Assembly (NCBI GenBank): GCA_903863375.1
Contig: CAIPBT010000139.1
Location: forward strand, 1 to 60,105
Reading direction: 5' to 3'
DNA from: an uncultured Ferrovum sp.
Lineage (GTDB): Bacteria; Pseudomonadota; Gammaproteobacteria; Burkholderiales; Ferrovaceae
Length of the DNA stretch: 60,105 nucleotides
Shown one piece after another: positions 18,266 through 26,145 of this stretch; within the stretch, counting starts at the first letter, position 1; each line of letters opens with the position of its first letter. The position numbers and the translations under genes are program-made. Below the pieces are notes generated by a model that was given only the letters and a program-made list of their open reading frames with translations, did no database searches and was not told the DNA's origin.

Positions 18266-18758
18266 CAGCCTGCAACCCATCTACGACGCGCTGCTGCTGG
18301 ATCACATCCGGTCGGCCCGCCATTACGGCTTGCAGCCAGACCTGGCCAGCGTCGACATCCGTAACCCGATGTGTGGCGATGTGCTCCAGTTACAACTGGC
18401 ATGGTCCGATGGCGATGTGCCGGCGGCGGCGGTGCATTTCGAATGCGAGTGCTGTGGCATTGCCATGGGCAGCGCGTCGCTGCTGACCCAAATGCTGGCC
18501 GGTGCGCCGCGCCGCCGGGTCGCCGAACTGGCCGGGCAGGCCTTGCAGGTGCTGCGCGGCGCGCCCGTTCCTGCCGGAGTCGGCGACCACCTGCCAGAGA
18601 GCCATCGCGCCGAAGCACTCGCCGGATGGGCCCTGCTGGCCGCCATTCCGGCCCAGATGCCGGCACGCCGCACCTGCGCGTCGCTCGGATGGCAGGCGGT
18701 GCTGGCCGCGCTCGCCGGCCAGCGGGAGTGCGCTGCCGAAGAGGTGCGCGCAGGATGA
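18258..18758 (+). CDS. SufU/NifU-N-like Fe-S scaffold protein
   Basis: 166 residues from the ATG at 18258. It aligns with SufU along its length: YDALLLDHIRSARHYG at the start, NPMCGD with the first Cys-Gly-Asp ligand group, the second Cys in ECECCGIAMGSASLLTQ, and the third in ARRTCASLGWQAV. SufU proteins carry sulfur or build Fe-S clusters with zinc or iron bound at these three cysteines and the aspartate. No sufBCDS genes are nearby. It overlaps moaE by eight bases and the amidase by four, so it belongs to the molybdenum-cofactor run, where it might supply the Fe-S enzymes of that pathway (inference). Confidence 0.85.
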   Translation: MADSLQPIYDALLLDHIRSARHYGLQPDLASVDIRNPMCGDVLQLQLAWSDGDVPAAAVHFECECCGIAMGSASLLTQMLAGAPRRRVAELAGQALQVLRGAPVPAGVGDHLPESHRAEALAGWALLAAIPAQMPARRTCASLGWQAVLAALAGQRECAAEEVRAG

Positions 18759-20194
18759 GCGGACGGATTCCGTCCAGCCTGCTCGACGCGCAGGCAGCCC
18801 TGCGCAGCGGCGACCTGCCTGGGGTGGCGCTCGCCGAATGGGCGCTGCACCGTGCCCAGCAGACCGCTCCCTTGCGCGCCTTTTTGCGCATTGATGGCGA
18901 AGATACCCTGCGGGCGGCGCACGCGGCGGCCCGGCGCTGGCAGGACTGGCAGGCACAGCCGGCGCTGCCGCCGCCTGGCGCCCTGAATGGCATCCCGTTG
19001 GCGCACAAGGACCTGTTTTATCGGCCTGCTGGCGCCCCGGGTTGTGGAGCGCGGGCGCCAGCCCCTGCCCAACCGGATGTGGAAGCCAGTGTGCTGCTGC
19101 GCCTGCGCGAGGCCAACGCCCTGGACCTGGGACCCCTGCACCTGTCCGAATTCGCCTATGGGCCGACCGGGCACAATGTCCATCTGGGACCCTGCCGCAA
19201 TCCGTGGAACGCAGACCATGTCACCGGGGGATCGTCGAGCGGGTCGGCCGTCGCCGTGGCGACCGGTGCGGTGTATGCATCGCTCGGTTCGGATTCCGGG
19301 GGCTCGGTACGCACCCCGGCAAGCTGGTGTGGGGTGGCCGGGTTGAAGCCAAGCCGCGGGGCGATCTCGCTGGCCGGTGTGATGCCCCTGGCCTACAGCA
19401 TGGATACCGTCGGCATCCTGGCGCGCGACTGCCGCGATCTGGCAGTGCTGTTTGCCCTGCTGACCGGTCCTGATCCGCGCGATGCGCGGACCGCGCGGAC
19501 TGCCGCCTGGGATGGCGACCGGTACGCTGCGGCGAGGGAGGCACCGATCCGGTTGGGGGTGCTCGAGTCCTGGTTTCATGAGGACCTCTCCGACAGCATT
19601 GCCCTGGGCCTCGATACGGCACGTCACCAGTGGTCCACCGCGCTGGAGGCTCGGATTGTCAGCGTGCGGGTGCCCGGCCTCGACCAGATTGCGCGTCGGG
19701 CACGCGTGCTGATGCTGGCAGAGGCCTGGCAAACCCACCAGCCACTGATCGAGCGGCACGATGCGCTCTATTCGCCAGGGGTGCTGGCCCGGCTGCTGGC
19801 CGGCAGCGAACTCGATCCGGCGGCGGTTGCCGACGCCCGCCAGGCGCTGGCCCCATCGCAGCGCGATTTTGTCGACCACGCCTTCCGCGATGCCGAGGTG
19901 CTGCTGTTGCCGTGCAATCCGACAGTTGCCCCACGCATCGAAGACACATCGGTCAATGCCGGGCCGGACATGCTGCGGCTGATCGACGGCATCACCCGTT
20001 GCCTGCGGCCGTTCAATTACCTGGGACTGCCGGCGATCACGCTTCCCGCCGGGCGCGATGCCGCCGGTTTGCCATTCGGCATCCAGCTGGTCGGCCGGCC
20101 GGGCAGCGAGGCCACCCTGCTGGCGCTGGGGGCTCGCTGGCAACAGGTGACCGAGTGGCATCTGCACCGTCCGCCGGGGTTTGCCCTTGACTGA
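18755..20194 (+). CDS. Amidase-signature family hydrolase
   Basis: 479 residues. The Ser-cisSer-Lys triad is visible as Lys85 (LAHKDLF), cis-Ser160 (GGSSSGSA) and nucleophile Ser184 (GSDSGGSVRTPA), with the family spacing of 75 and 24 residues. ASWCGVAGLKPSRG follows as usual. Substrate cannot be read from sequence; GatA is unlikely since no gatB or gatC is present. The start overlaps the SufU-like gene as ATGA, so it is the last member of this plus-strand run. Confidence 0.88.
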   Translation: MSGRIPSSLLDAQAALRSGDLPGVALAEWALHRAQQTAPLRAFLRIDGEDTLRAAHAAARRWQDWQAQPALPPPGALNGIPLAHKDLFYRPAGAPGCGARAPAPAQPDVEASVLLRLREANALDLGPLHLSEFAYGPTGHNVHLGPCRNPWNADHVTGGSSSGSAVAVATGAVYASLGSDSGGSVRTPASWCGVAGLKPSRGAISLAGVMPLAYSMDTVGILARDCRDLAVLFALLTGPDPRDARTARTAAWDGDRYAAAREAPIRLGVLESWFHEDLSDSIALGLDTARHQWSTALEARIVSVRVPGLDQIARRARVLMLAEAWQTHQPLIERHDALYSPGVLARLLAGSELDPAAVADARQALAPSQRDFVDHAFRDAEVLLLPCNPTVAPRIEDTSVNAGPDMLRLIDGITRCLRPFNYLGLPAITLPAGRDAAGLPFGIQLVGRPGSEATLLALGARWQQVTEWHLHRPPGFALD

Positions 20195-20255
20195 TTTCCC
20201 GGCCACGATGGCAGTTGCTGACCACCTTGCCTGCGCCGTTCCGAAGGAGCCCGCC

Positions 20256-20822
20256 ATGTCCTATCACCACTGTCAGTCGCCCCTGCAGGTGCGCCGGCAC
20301 GCGGCATCTTTCCCCAGCCTGCTGTTGTGGTCGGTGCTGGGCCTGACTGGCCTGCCCACCGCGTCGATCGCGACCGACCTGGTGTCTGGTCCGCAAAGCC
20401 CTTCGGCCCCGGCCGGTGCCACGGATGGCACTGCGCCGTCTGCGCTGCATGCAGCCCGGGTGCTGCGTTCGGACCGCGCGGTATCGCCAAATACCCGGTC
20501 CAATCCGGGCACGCCGGGCACGTCGCCGGCGCCACCGATCATCCCCGAGATTCGCGTGTCGATCGGCGCCGGCAGCAACGGCAAGGCTGCACCTGCAGTC
20601 CCGACGGGTACCGCCGCTGCCATGGCGGCGGGCAAGTCTGCCGCTGTGGCAGCGTCAACGGGCCCGGCTGCCGCCGTGGCAGCGTCAATGGGCCAGTCTG
20701 CCGCCGTGACAGGGCCAGCGGTCACGCCCGCCACTGGGAGAGGTGCGGCAATCCCGTCCGCCACTGTGGCAGCGCCGGCGGGCTCGCCTGCCAACGCGGC
20801 AGCCAGAGCCGTCTCGCCCTGA
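20256..20822 (+). CDS. Ala-rich secreted protein of unknown function
   Basis: 188 residues from the ATG at 20256, preceded by a good AAGGAG ribosome binding site. A signal-type hydrophobic stretch (SLLLWSVLGLTGLPTASIA) precedes a Pro/Ala/Ser/Gly-rich body. A segment PEIRVSIGAGSNG is the only non-repetitive piece. Residues around 127-160 repeat an AAVAAS-type unit. No domain recognised. Composition resembles the partial protein at 1-233. Confidence 0.6.
   Translation: MSYHHCQSPLQVRRHAASFPSLLLWSVLGLTGLPTASIATDLVSGPQSPSAPAGATDGTAPSALHAARVLRSDRAVSPNTRSNPGTPGTSPAPPIIPEIRVSIGAGSNGKAAPAVPTGTAAAMAAGKSAAVAASTGPAAAVAASMGQSAAVTGPAVTPATGRGAAIPSATVAAPAGSPANAAARAVSP
20635..20720 (+). repeat. About 30-base imperfect tandem repeat in the Ala-rich secreted gene
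   Basis: The unit (G/T)CTGCCGC(T/C)GTGGCAGCGTCAA-GGGCC occurs nearly three times and encodes KSAAVAAST, PAAAVAASM and QSAAVTGPA. The repeat keeps the reading frame. Confidence 0.65.
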
Positions 20823-20885
20823 GCGGCGCGCGCCACTTCCGATTCCTGTCGGCTGCCAGAGCAGCCATTGTCGAGACCTTGTGAC

Positions 20886-21785
20886 ATGCAATTCAAGAAC
20901 CTGCGAATCCTGCGCTGTGACGGTGCCAATTTCCCGGACACCGAGGCACTGGAAAACCTGCTCGCCAAGCGGGGCCTGGAGCCGCTCAATGCCCTGGAGC
21001 GCGAGCGGCACGGATTTGTGCCGGCGGGTCCGGACGGCACCCTGGTGCATGCCCGCGAAAGCTACCGTCTGATTGCGCTCGGCGGCGAGAAAAAACTGCT
21101 GCCCAGCAGCGTGGTGCGTCAAACCGCTGACCAGCGCGCCCAGCGCATCGAACAGGCACAAGGCCGCCCGCCCGGCAAACGCCAGCTGCGGGAACTGCGT
21201 GACCAGGTCGAGACCGAGCTGCTCAGCCGCGCCTTTACCGTGCGCAGCAGCACCCGCATCTGGCTGGATCTGGAATCTGGTTTCGTCCTCCTCGACAATG
21301 CCAGTCCGAAATTCGAGGAAACCTTCCTCGAGGTTTGGCACCAGACCGTGGTCAACGTGGAACTGCAGCGACTCGACACCGAAAAATCGCCGCTGTCGGC
21401 CATGACGCACTGGGTGGCCGACGGGGAGGGGCCGGAGGGATTCAGCATTGACCAGGAAGCCGAACTGCGGTCGGCGGCAGCCGGGCAGGCCACCGTGCGT
21501 TACCTGCGGCACACCCTGGATGGGGCCGAGGTTCGGCGCCACATCAGTAATGGCAAGCAGTGCACCCGCCTGGCAATGACATGGCGCGAGCGCATTTCGT
21601 TCGTGCTGTGTGAGGACCTGAGCCTGAAGCGCCTGCAGTGGGTGGACAAGGAAGACGACGGGAATGGCTCGGAGGTCACGGAGGAAGACCGTTTCGATGT
21701 GGATTTCACGCTGACTTCCGGCGATCTGGCCGGATTGTGCAAGGACCTGGTTGCCGCGCTCGACGGGTTCGCCCAGGGCACATGA
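20886..21785 (+). CDS. rdgC: Recombination-associated protein RdgC
   Basis: 299 residues, matching the roughly 300-residue family. RdgC forms a ring dimer around double-stranded DNA and restrains RecA. Recognisable segments are MQFKNLRILRC, HGFVPAGPDGTLVH, EKKLLPSSVVRQ, LLSRAFTVRSSTRIWLDLESGFVLLDNAS and FVLCEDLSLKRLQW. The ATG at 20886 matches the conserved N-terminus. The gene stands alone on the plus strand. Confidence 0.96.
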   Translation: MQFKNLRILRCDGANFPDTEALENLLAKRGLEPLNALERERHGFVPAGPDGTLVHARESYRLIALGGEKKLLPSSVVRQTADQRAQRIEQAQGRPPGKRQLRELRDQVETELLSRAFTVRSSTRIWLDLESGFVLLDNASPKFEETFLEVWHQTVVNVELQRLDTEKSPLSAMTHWVADGEGPEGFSIDQEAELRSAAAGQATVRYLRHTLDGAEVRRHISNGKQCTRLAMTWRERISFVLCEDLSLKRLQWVDKEDDGNGSEVTEEDRFDVDFTLTSGDLAGLCKDLVAALDGFAQGT

Positions 21786-21856
21786 GGCATGTTGCCGCCT
21801 GGGCTGCGGATTGACACCAGGGATGCTTCGTCAGGGTAGAACAGGGAGATTTCAGC

Positions 21857-22759
21857 ATGCGCTTGGATGATGAACGCGAAAGCAGCAACGTCGACGACCG
21901 CCGTGGCGAAGATGGCGGCGGTGGCGGCATGGGGCTGGGTGGTGGTCTCGGCATTGGCGGGGTGGTGCTGGCCCTGGCCGCGAGCTGGCTGTTCGGTATC
22001 AATCCCGGCGTGTTGATGCACGCAGCCGAAACCCGTCAGGCTGCTGCACCATCGCAACGCGACGCGCCGGCGCACGCGATTCCGGCCAATGATGCCGAGG
22101 CCCATTTTGTCGCGAAGGTGCTGGCCTCGACCGAGGATGTGTGGACAGAAATTTTCAAGGCCCGTGGGCAGGTCTATCGCAAGCCCCGGCTGGTGCTGTT
22201 TTCCGGGCGGACCGGCACGGCGTGTGGCACCGGCCAGACGGCACAGGGGCCGTTTTATTGCCCGGCGGACGAGCGCGTGTATATCGATCTGGAGTTTTAC
22301 CGCGAATTGCAGACCCGCTTCCACGCGCCCGGTGAATTTGCCGAGGCTTACGTGATCGCGCACGAGGTGGGTCACCACGTGCAGAAGTTGCGGGGCATCA
22401 GCGGCCGGGTGGAACGGGCCGAACAGGCAGCCGGTTCGCCGGCTGCCCGTAACAGTCTCTCGGTCCGGCTGGAGTTGCAGGCCGACTGTTTTGCCGGCGT
22501 CTGGGGCCATCTCGCCGACCAGCAGCAGCACCTGCTCGATCCGGGCGAAGTGGAAGAGGCGCTGAAGGCCGCATCGGCGATCGGCGACGACACCTTGCAG
22601 AAACAGGCGCGCGGTTACGCCACGCCGGACACCTTCACCCACGGCACCTCCGCGCAGCGGGTGGCGTGGTTCCGCCGGGGCATGGAAAGTGGCGACCCGA
22701 AACAGTGCAATCCCTTCAAGCCGGGCGAAATGCAGGCCGCCACCGGGACGCCGCCGTGA
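21857..22759 (+). CDS. ypfJ: YpfJ-type neutral zinc metallopeptidase
   Basis: 300 residues. A hydrophilic, Gly-rich N-terminus (MRLDDERESSNVDDRRG then GGGGMGLGGG) leads to one membrane helix at about 33-46. The zinc motif HEVGHH is at residues 169-174, and the Glu in LELQADCFAGVW probably completes the site. Other family marks are GTACGTGQTAQGPFYCPADERVYIDL. Function of the family is not established. The stop overlaps the srkA start as GTGA. Confidence 0.92.
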   Translation: MRLDDERESSNVDDRRGEDGGGGGMGLGGGLGIGGVVLALAASWLFGINPGVLMHAAETRQAAAPSQRDAPAHAIPANDAEAHFVAKVLASTEDVWTEIFKARGQVYRKPRLVLFSGRTGTACGTGQTAQGPFYCPADERVYIDLEFYRELQTRFHAPGEFAEAYVIAHEVGHHVQKLRGISGRVERAEQAAGSPAARNSLSVRLELQADCFAGVWGHLADQQQHLLDPGEVEEALKAASAIGDDTLQKQARGYATPDTFTHGTSAQRVAWFRRGMESGDPKQCNPFKPGEMQAATGTPP

Positions 22760-23763
22760 GCGCCGGGGCGTCGGCCACCCACCCGTTCGAGCGGCTGACG
22801 CCGGACTTTCTGCTGGATGCGCTCGATACGGTGGGCATTCGCGGTGATGGCCGCCTGCTCGGCCTGAATTCCTATGAAAACCGGGTCTGGCAGGTTGGTC
22901 TCGAGGAAGGTGGTTTTGTGGTGGCCAAGTTTTATCGGCCAGGACGCTGGTCTTCCGAACAGATCGACGAGGAACACCAGTTTGCCCACGAGCTCGTGGC
23001 TGCCGAAGTCCCCATGGTGGCCCCACTGCCCGGACCCTCCGGAAGCACGCGTCACGGGTACCAGGAGTTCGACTTTGCCGTCTATCCGCGTCGTGGCGGC
23101 CGGGCCCCCGACCTCGACCGTGTTGAGACCCTGGAACGGCTGGGCCATTTTCTCGGGCGGCTGCACGTGGTCGGTGCCCAGACGCCGTTTGTGGCACGAC
23201 CTGCGCTCACGCCGGTCAGTTTTGGCACGACATCGCGGGACTATCTGCTGGCCAACGCCTGCATCCCCGAGCCTCTGCTGCCCGCCTGGTCCGCCATCAC
23301 CGAGCAGGCGCTGGAAGCCGTGAGCGAACGTTGGTCGCGCGCATTCGCGGCAGGGATCGAGACCCTGCGCCTGCACGGCGACTGCCATCCGGGCAATGTG
23401 CTGTGGACGGACCAGGGGCCGCACTTTGTCGATCTGGACGACGCGCGCACGGGACCGGCGATTCAGGATCTGTGGATGCTGCTGTCTGGTAATGCGCACG
23501 AGATGGGCCAGCAGTTGCGCAGCGTGCTGCGGGGGTACCGCGCGTTCCGCCGTTTCAATCGGGCCGAACTCGCCTTGCTCGAACCCCTGCGAACCCTGCG
23601 GCTGCTGCACTACAGCGCCTGGATTGCCCGGCGCTGGGACGATCCGGCGTTTCCGCACAACTTTCCGTGGTTTGGCACCACGCGGTATTGGCAGGATCGC
23701 ATTCTGGAACTGCGCGAGCAGGTTGCCCTGATGCAGGAAGACCCCCTGCAGGTGGACGATTGA
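22756..23763 (+). CDS. srkA: Stress-response kinase SrkA (YihE)
   Basis: 335 residues from the GTG overlapping the preceding stop. APH/choline-kinase-like fold: SYENRVWQVGLEEGGFVVAKFYRP near the N-terminus supplies the nucleotide-binding strands and Lys, EEHQFAHEL follows, catalytic loop LHGDCHPGNVLW, and metal-binding DLDDARTGPAIQDLWMLL. In E. coli SrkA is a Ser/Thr kinase that counters stress-induced cell death. Coupled with the upstream protease gene. Confidence 0.93.
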   Translation: MSAGASATHPFERLTPDFLLDALDTVGIRGDGRLLGLNSYENRVWQVGLEEGGFVVAKFYRPGRWSSEQIDEEHQFAHELVAAEVPMVAPLPGPSGSTRHGYQEFDFAVYPRRGGRAPDLDRVETLERLGHFLGRLHVVGAQTPFVARPALTPVSFGTTSRDYLLANACIPEPLLPAWSAITEQALEAVSERWSRAFAAGIETLRLHGDCHPGNVLWTDQGPHFVDLDDARTGPAIQDLWMLLSGNAHEMGQQLRSVLRGYRAFRRFNRAELALLEPLRTLRLLHYSAWIARRWDDPAFPHNFPWFGTTRYWQDRILELREQVALMQEDPLQVDD

Positions 23764-23885
23764 TTCCAGACCCGCGGTTTTGCGGGGCACAGCGGGAGCG
23801 CTATGGCATACTCGTCAATCCGGAGCCGGCTGGGCTCGTCGCTACCAGTGGCGCCGTTCGCTGGTGATTGCAGACTGACGTCCTG

Positions 23886-24302
23886 ATGGCCTTCTACGCC
23901 CTGATTTATCGCAGCCAAGCCACCGTACCGGTCACCGCCGCCGTTCTGAGGGATATCCTCGACAGCGCCCGCCGCCACAACCGGGCGCACCGCGTGACCG
24001 GCCTGCTGGTCTACCGCGACGGTGCCTTTCTGCAGCTGCTGGAGGGTGCCCGTCCTGCGGTGCTGAAACTCTTCGAGACCATCGGCCGCGATCCCCGTCA
24101 CGCCGACGTGGTGGTGGTGGCCGAAATTGAAAACATCCGGCGTTTCCTGCCAGCCTGGGACATGGGTTTCTCTGCAGCGAAGGGCATTGATCCGGAAGTG
24201 TATCTGCGCGAGGACTTCATCTCGGAGGAAATCGCCCGACAACTGTGCGCGACGTTTCCACCGGCATTTTCCCAGGAATTGCTGGCCTTTCTCAGCGACT
24301 GA
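23886..24302 (+). CDS. BLUF blue-light photoreceptor (module A)
   Basis: 138 residues from the ATG at 23886; an in-frame TTG at 23868 would add six residues before the domain. The BLUF domain covers residues 2-95. All flavin-pocket residues are at the positions known from the cyanobacterial PixD receptor: Tyr8, Asn32, Gln50, Trp91 and Met93. The remaining 40 residues are helical and have no output domain, so it must signal through a partner. It is convergent with a membrane protein ending 27 bases away, which in turn follows a CheY-like gene. A second BLUF gene lies at 45002-45499 with similar neighbours. Confidence 0.93.
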   Translation: MAFYALIYRSQATVPVTAAVLRDILDSARRHNRAHRVTGLLVYRDGAFLQLLEGARPAVLKLFETIGRDPRHADVVVVAEIENIRRFLPAWDMGFSAAKGIDPEVYLREDFISEEIARQLCATFPPAFSQELLAFLSD

Positions 24303-24329
24303 TGGTCGGGGCCTGGGCTGGCCAGCGCC

Positions 24330-25295
24330 TCAGAACAGCTCCACCTCGGTCGAGTCATTCGCTGGCGGCGCCTCTCCCATCTGGCGGGCGGCGCTGACGC
24401 GCTGCGCGTGCATCACATAGTGCCGGCTACGCAATCGCAGGCGTTGCGCGAGGCCGTTGCTGACGTGGCCATCCCAGGTCGGGTTGAGCATCATCGCGAC
24501 CAGGTCGTTGAGATGTTCGTCCATTTCGGCCAAGGCACCGTCGACTTCCTCCAGCCGTTGTCGCAGCACGTCCTGCAACTGGATGCGTTCGACGGCATCG
24601 CTGAGTTCCTGGATAATGCAAGCGTGCATGGTGTCGAGGCGACGCGATGCCTCGATCAGGCCACTGCTGCTGCATCTCAGCTGCTCCTGCATCGCCTGCA
24701 CACCGATCACGCCCTGCAGGATGCCTGCGGGGGCAGGCACCACCTGCTGGCCCGGTCGGCTTTCCGGGGCCTGCATCTCAAGGTGGCGACAGGCCAGATC
24801 TTCAGCGCGCACGGCGCTCTGCACCGACAGGATGACCTGACTGACGCCCGTCCTGGCCGCCTGTAGTACGGCATCCAGCCGTTCCACCAAGGCCAGCACA
24901 CCGCGATCGCCCGCCTCGAGAATGGCAACGATTTCGCTGTGCAGCACGGTCATATAGGGAATGGCCTGCTCTAGTTCGGTACGGATACTCGCGTGTCGGC
25001 GGGCCCGCCGTTGGTCGCGCAGGTTATAGCCGCGGATCAGTGCCTTGCCGCGTTGCAGGGCCAGGCGCAACGGAATCCGGCAGTAGACCCAGGTCAACAG
25101 GCAGAACACGGCGAGCAGGGCCGTATCTGCGCCCAAGGCCGACAGCAGCCGGGCCGCATCGCGTTCCCCGGACAGCACGAACCGTCCCCCCTGCATCAGC
25201 GCCAGCGCGCACGCGCCAGCCAGCAACATCCGAAAAAACAGCTTGCGCTGTAACCGGCGTGCTCGCCGACCCAGTTCGGGAATGGGAACCTGCAT
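24330..25295 (-). CDS. Two-helix membrane chemotaxis-like protein with CheZ-type motif
   Basis: 321 residues. Helices at about 20-40 and 56-76 enclose a short periplasmic loop; the rest is cytoplasmic and helical. It resembles the group of MCP-like chemotaxis proteins that lack the canonical signalling hairpin. Near the C-terminus IQLQDVLRQRLEEV gives Asp242-x3-Gln246, the spacing of the catalytic pair in the CheY phosphatase CheZ (Asp143, Gln147 in E. coli). The last residues, STEVELF, resemble the acidic-aromatic tail by which CheZ docks on CheY. It lies 37 bases downstream of a cheY-like gene on the same strand. Phosphatase activity is my inference. Confidence 0.7.
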   Translation of the reverse strand: MQVPIPELGRRARRLQRKLFFRMLLAGACALALMQGGRFVLSGERDAARLLSALGADTALLAVFCLLTWVYCRIPLRLALQRGKALIRGYNLRDQRRARRHASIRTELEQAIPYMTVLHSEIVAILEAGDRGVLALVERLDAVLQAARTGVSQVILSVQSAVRAEDLACRHLEMQAPESRPGQQVVPAPAGILQGVIGVQAMQEQLRCSSSGLIEASRRLDTMHACIIQELSDAVERIQLQDVLRQRLEEVDGALAEMDEHLNDLVAMMLNPTWDGHVSNGLAQRLRLRSRHYVMHAQRVSAARQMGEAPPANDSTEVELF

Positions 25296-25332
25296 GGTCA
25301 GCCCTTGTGCCCCGCCAGGCCAGGCGCCGGGC

Positions 25333-25704
25333 TCATTCCGGCAGGACCTTTTTCAGAACGCTCAGCAGTTTTTCGGTGGTGATCGGTTTGACGATCCAGC
25401 CTGTGGCCCCCAGCCTGCGTACTTTCTCGCGCCGCTCGGGCGAGCTTTCGGTGGTCATGGTCAGGACCGGCACTCGTTTCAGGGCCGGCATCGCCTTGAT
25501 CGCCTCGATCAGGGAGAACCCGTCCATCTTCGGCATGTTGATGTCGGTGATGATCAGGTCGGGCAACAGGCCGGCCTGCAGCTTTCCGAGGGCGGCCGAG
25601 CCATCCGGGGCGGTTTCCATCACGAAATTGTTCAGCTCCAGCGTCACGCGCATGATCATCAGCACCGAGGCTGAGTCGTCGACGACGAGTACGGTCTTGG
25701 CCAT
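25333..25704 (-). CDS. CheY-like single-domain response regulator (module A)
   Basis: 123 residues, receiver domain only. Asp9-Asp10 form the acidic pocket, Asp54 in ITDINMPKMDG is the phosphoacceptor, Thr in VLTMTTESS and Lys in WIVKPIT complete the site. With no DNA-binding domain it must act by protein contact, as CheY does on motors. It is the promoter-proximal gene of a two-gene run with the membrane protein at 24330. Its kinase is not encoded beside it. Confidence 0.93.
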   Translation of the reverse strand: MAKTVLVVDDSASVLMIMRVTLELNNFVMETAPDGSAALGKLQAGLLPDLIITDINMPKMDGFSLIEAIKAMPALKRVPVLTMTTESSPERREKVRRLGATGWIVKPITTEKLLSVLKKVLPE

Positions 25705-25744
25705 GTAGGCTCATCCAGTGGGACGGGTATCTTTCTTACGGCAG

Positions 25745-25775
25745 ATGGCGCGAAAAACTGAAGATATGGCGCGAA
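25745..25775. repeat. 10-base direct repeats upstream of the module A cheY gene
   Basis: ATGGCGCGAA occurs at 25745-25754 and again at 25766-25775. The starts are 21 bases apart, two helical turns, about 40-70 bases upstream of the cheY start codon. The arrangement would suit a dimeric regulator binding one DNA face. Confidence 0.4.
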
Positions 25776-25847
25776 TTGTCGTCGCTAGACTTCCGTGCCG
25801 CGAGTCGGCCGCGAACGCGGGCCTGGGGCGTCATGGACGCCGCCGGG

Positions 25848-26138
25848 TCAGGGAAGGGTGTCCTGTTCCAGGCGGGCGAGCCAGTGCAGGGCCGCGTGAC
25901 GCGAGGTGCCGCACATGTCAGGGCTGGGCTGCAGGCCGCAGCAGACTGCCGGGCGGTCGGGATGACCGAACAGGCGACAGCCGAACGTGGCATCCAGTTG
26001 CACACAGGCAACCCCGGCGGGCTTGCCGCCGGGCATGCCAGGAATGGGGGACGTGATCGAGGGAGCGATGCAGCAGGCGCCGCATCCCGTCCTGCACGGC
26101 AGGCTGGCGCCCGCCTGCGAGGATCCCGCGGACGGCAC
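25848..26138 (-). CDS. YkgJ-family cysteine-cluster protein
   Basis: 96 residues from a GTG at 26138, eight bases after the fpr stop. Cysteines are in CRTGCGACC, VACVQLD, GCRLFG, AVCCGLQP and DMCG, the pattern of the YkgJ family, thought to bind zinc or an Fe-S cluster. SITSPIPGMPGGKPAGV is a strongly conserved segment. An in-frame ATG at 26192 would overlap fpr by 47 bases and add residues the family lacks. Position behind fpr suggests a redox link, not proven. Confidence 0.85.
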   Translation of the reverse strand: MPSAGSSQAGASLPCRTGCGACCIAPSITSPIPGMPGGKPAGVACVQLDATFGCRLFGHPDRPAVCCGLQPSPDMCGTSRHAALHWLARLEQDTLP

Positions 26139-26145
26139 GCCGTGC

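Noticed and set aside
25705-25847. Sigma-28 (flagellar) promoter before the module A cheY gene
   Set aside because: GCCGTAAG resembles the -10 element, but no TAAA-like -35 box occurs at the required distance.
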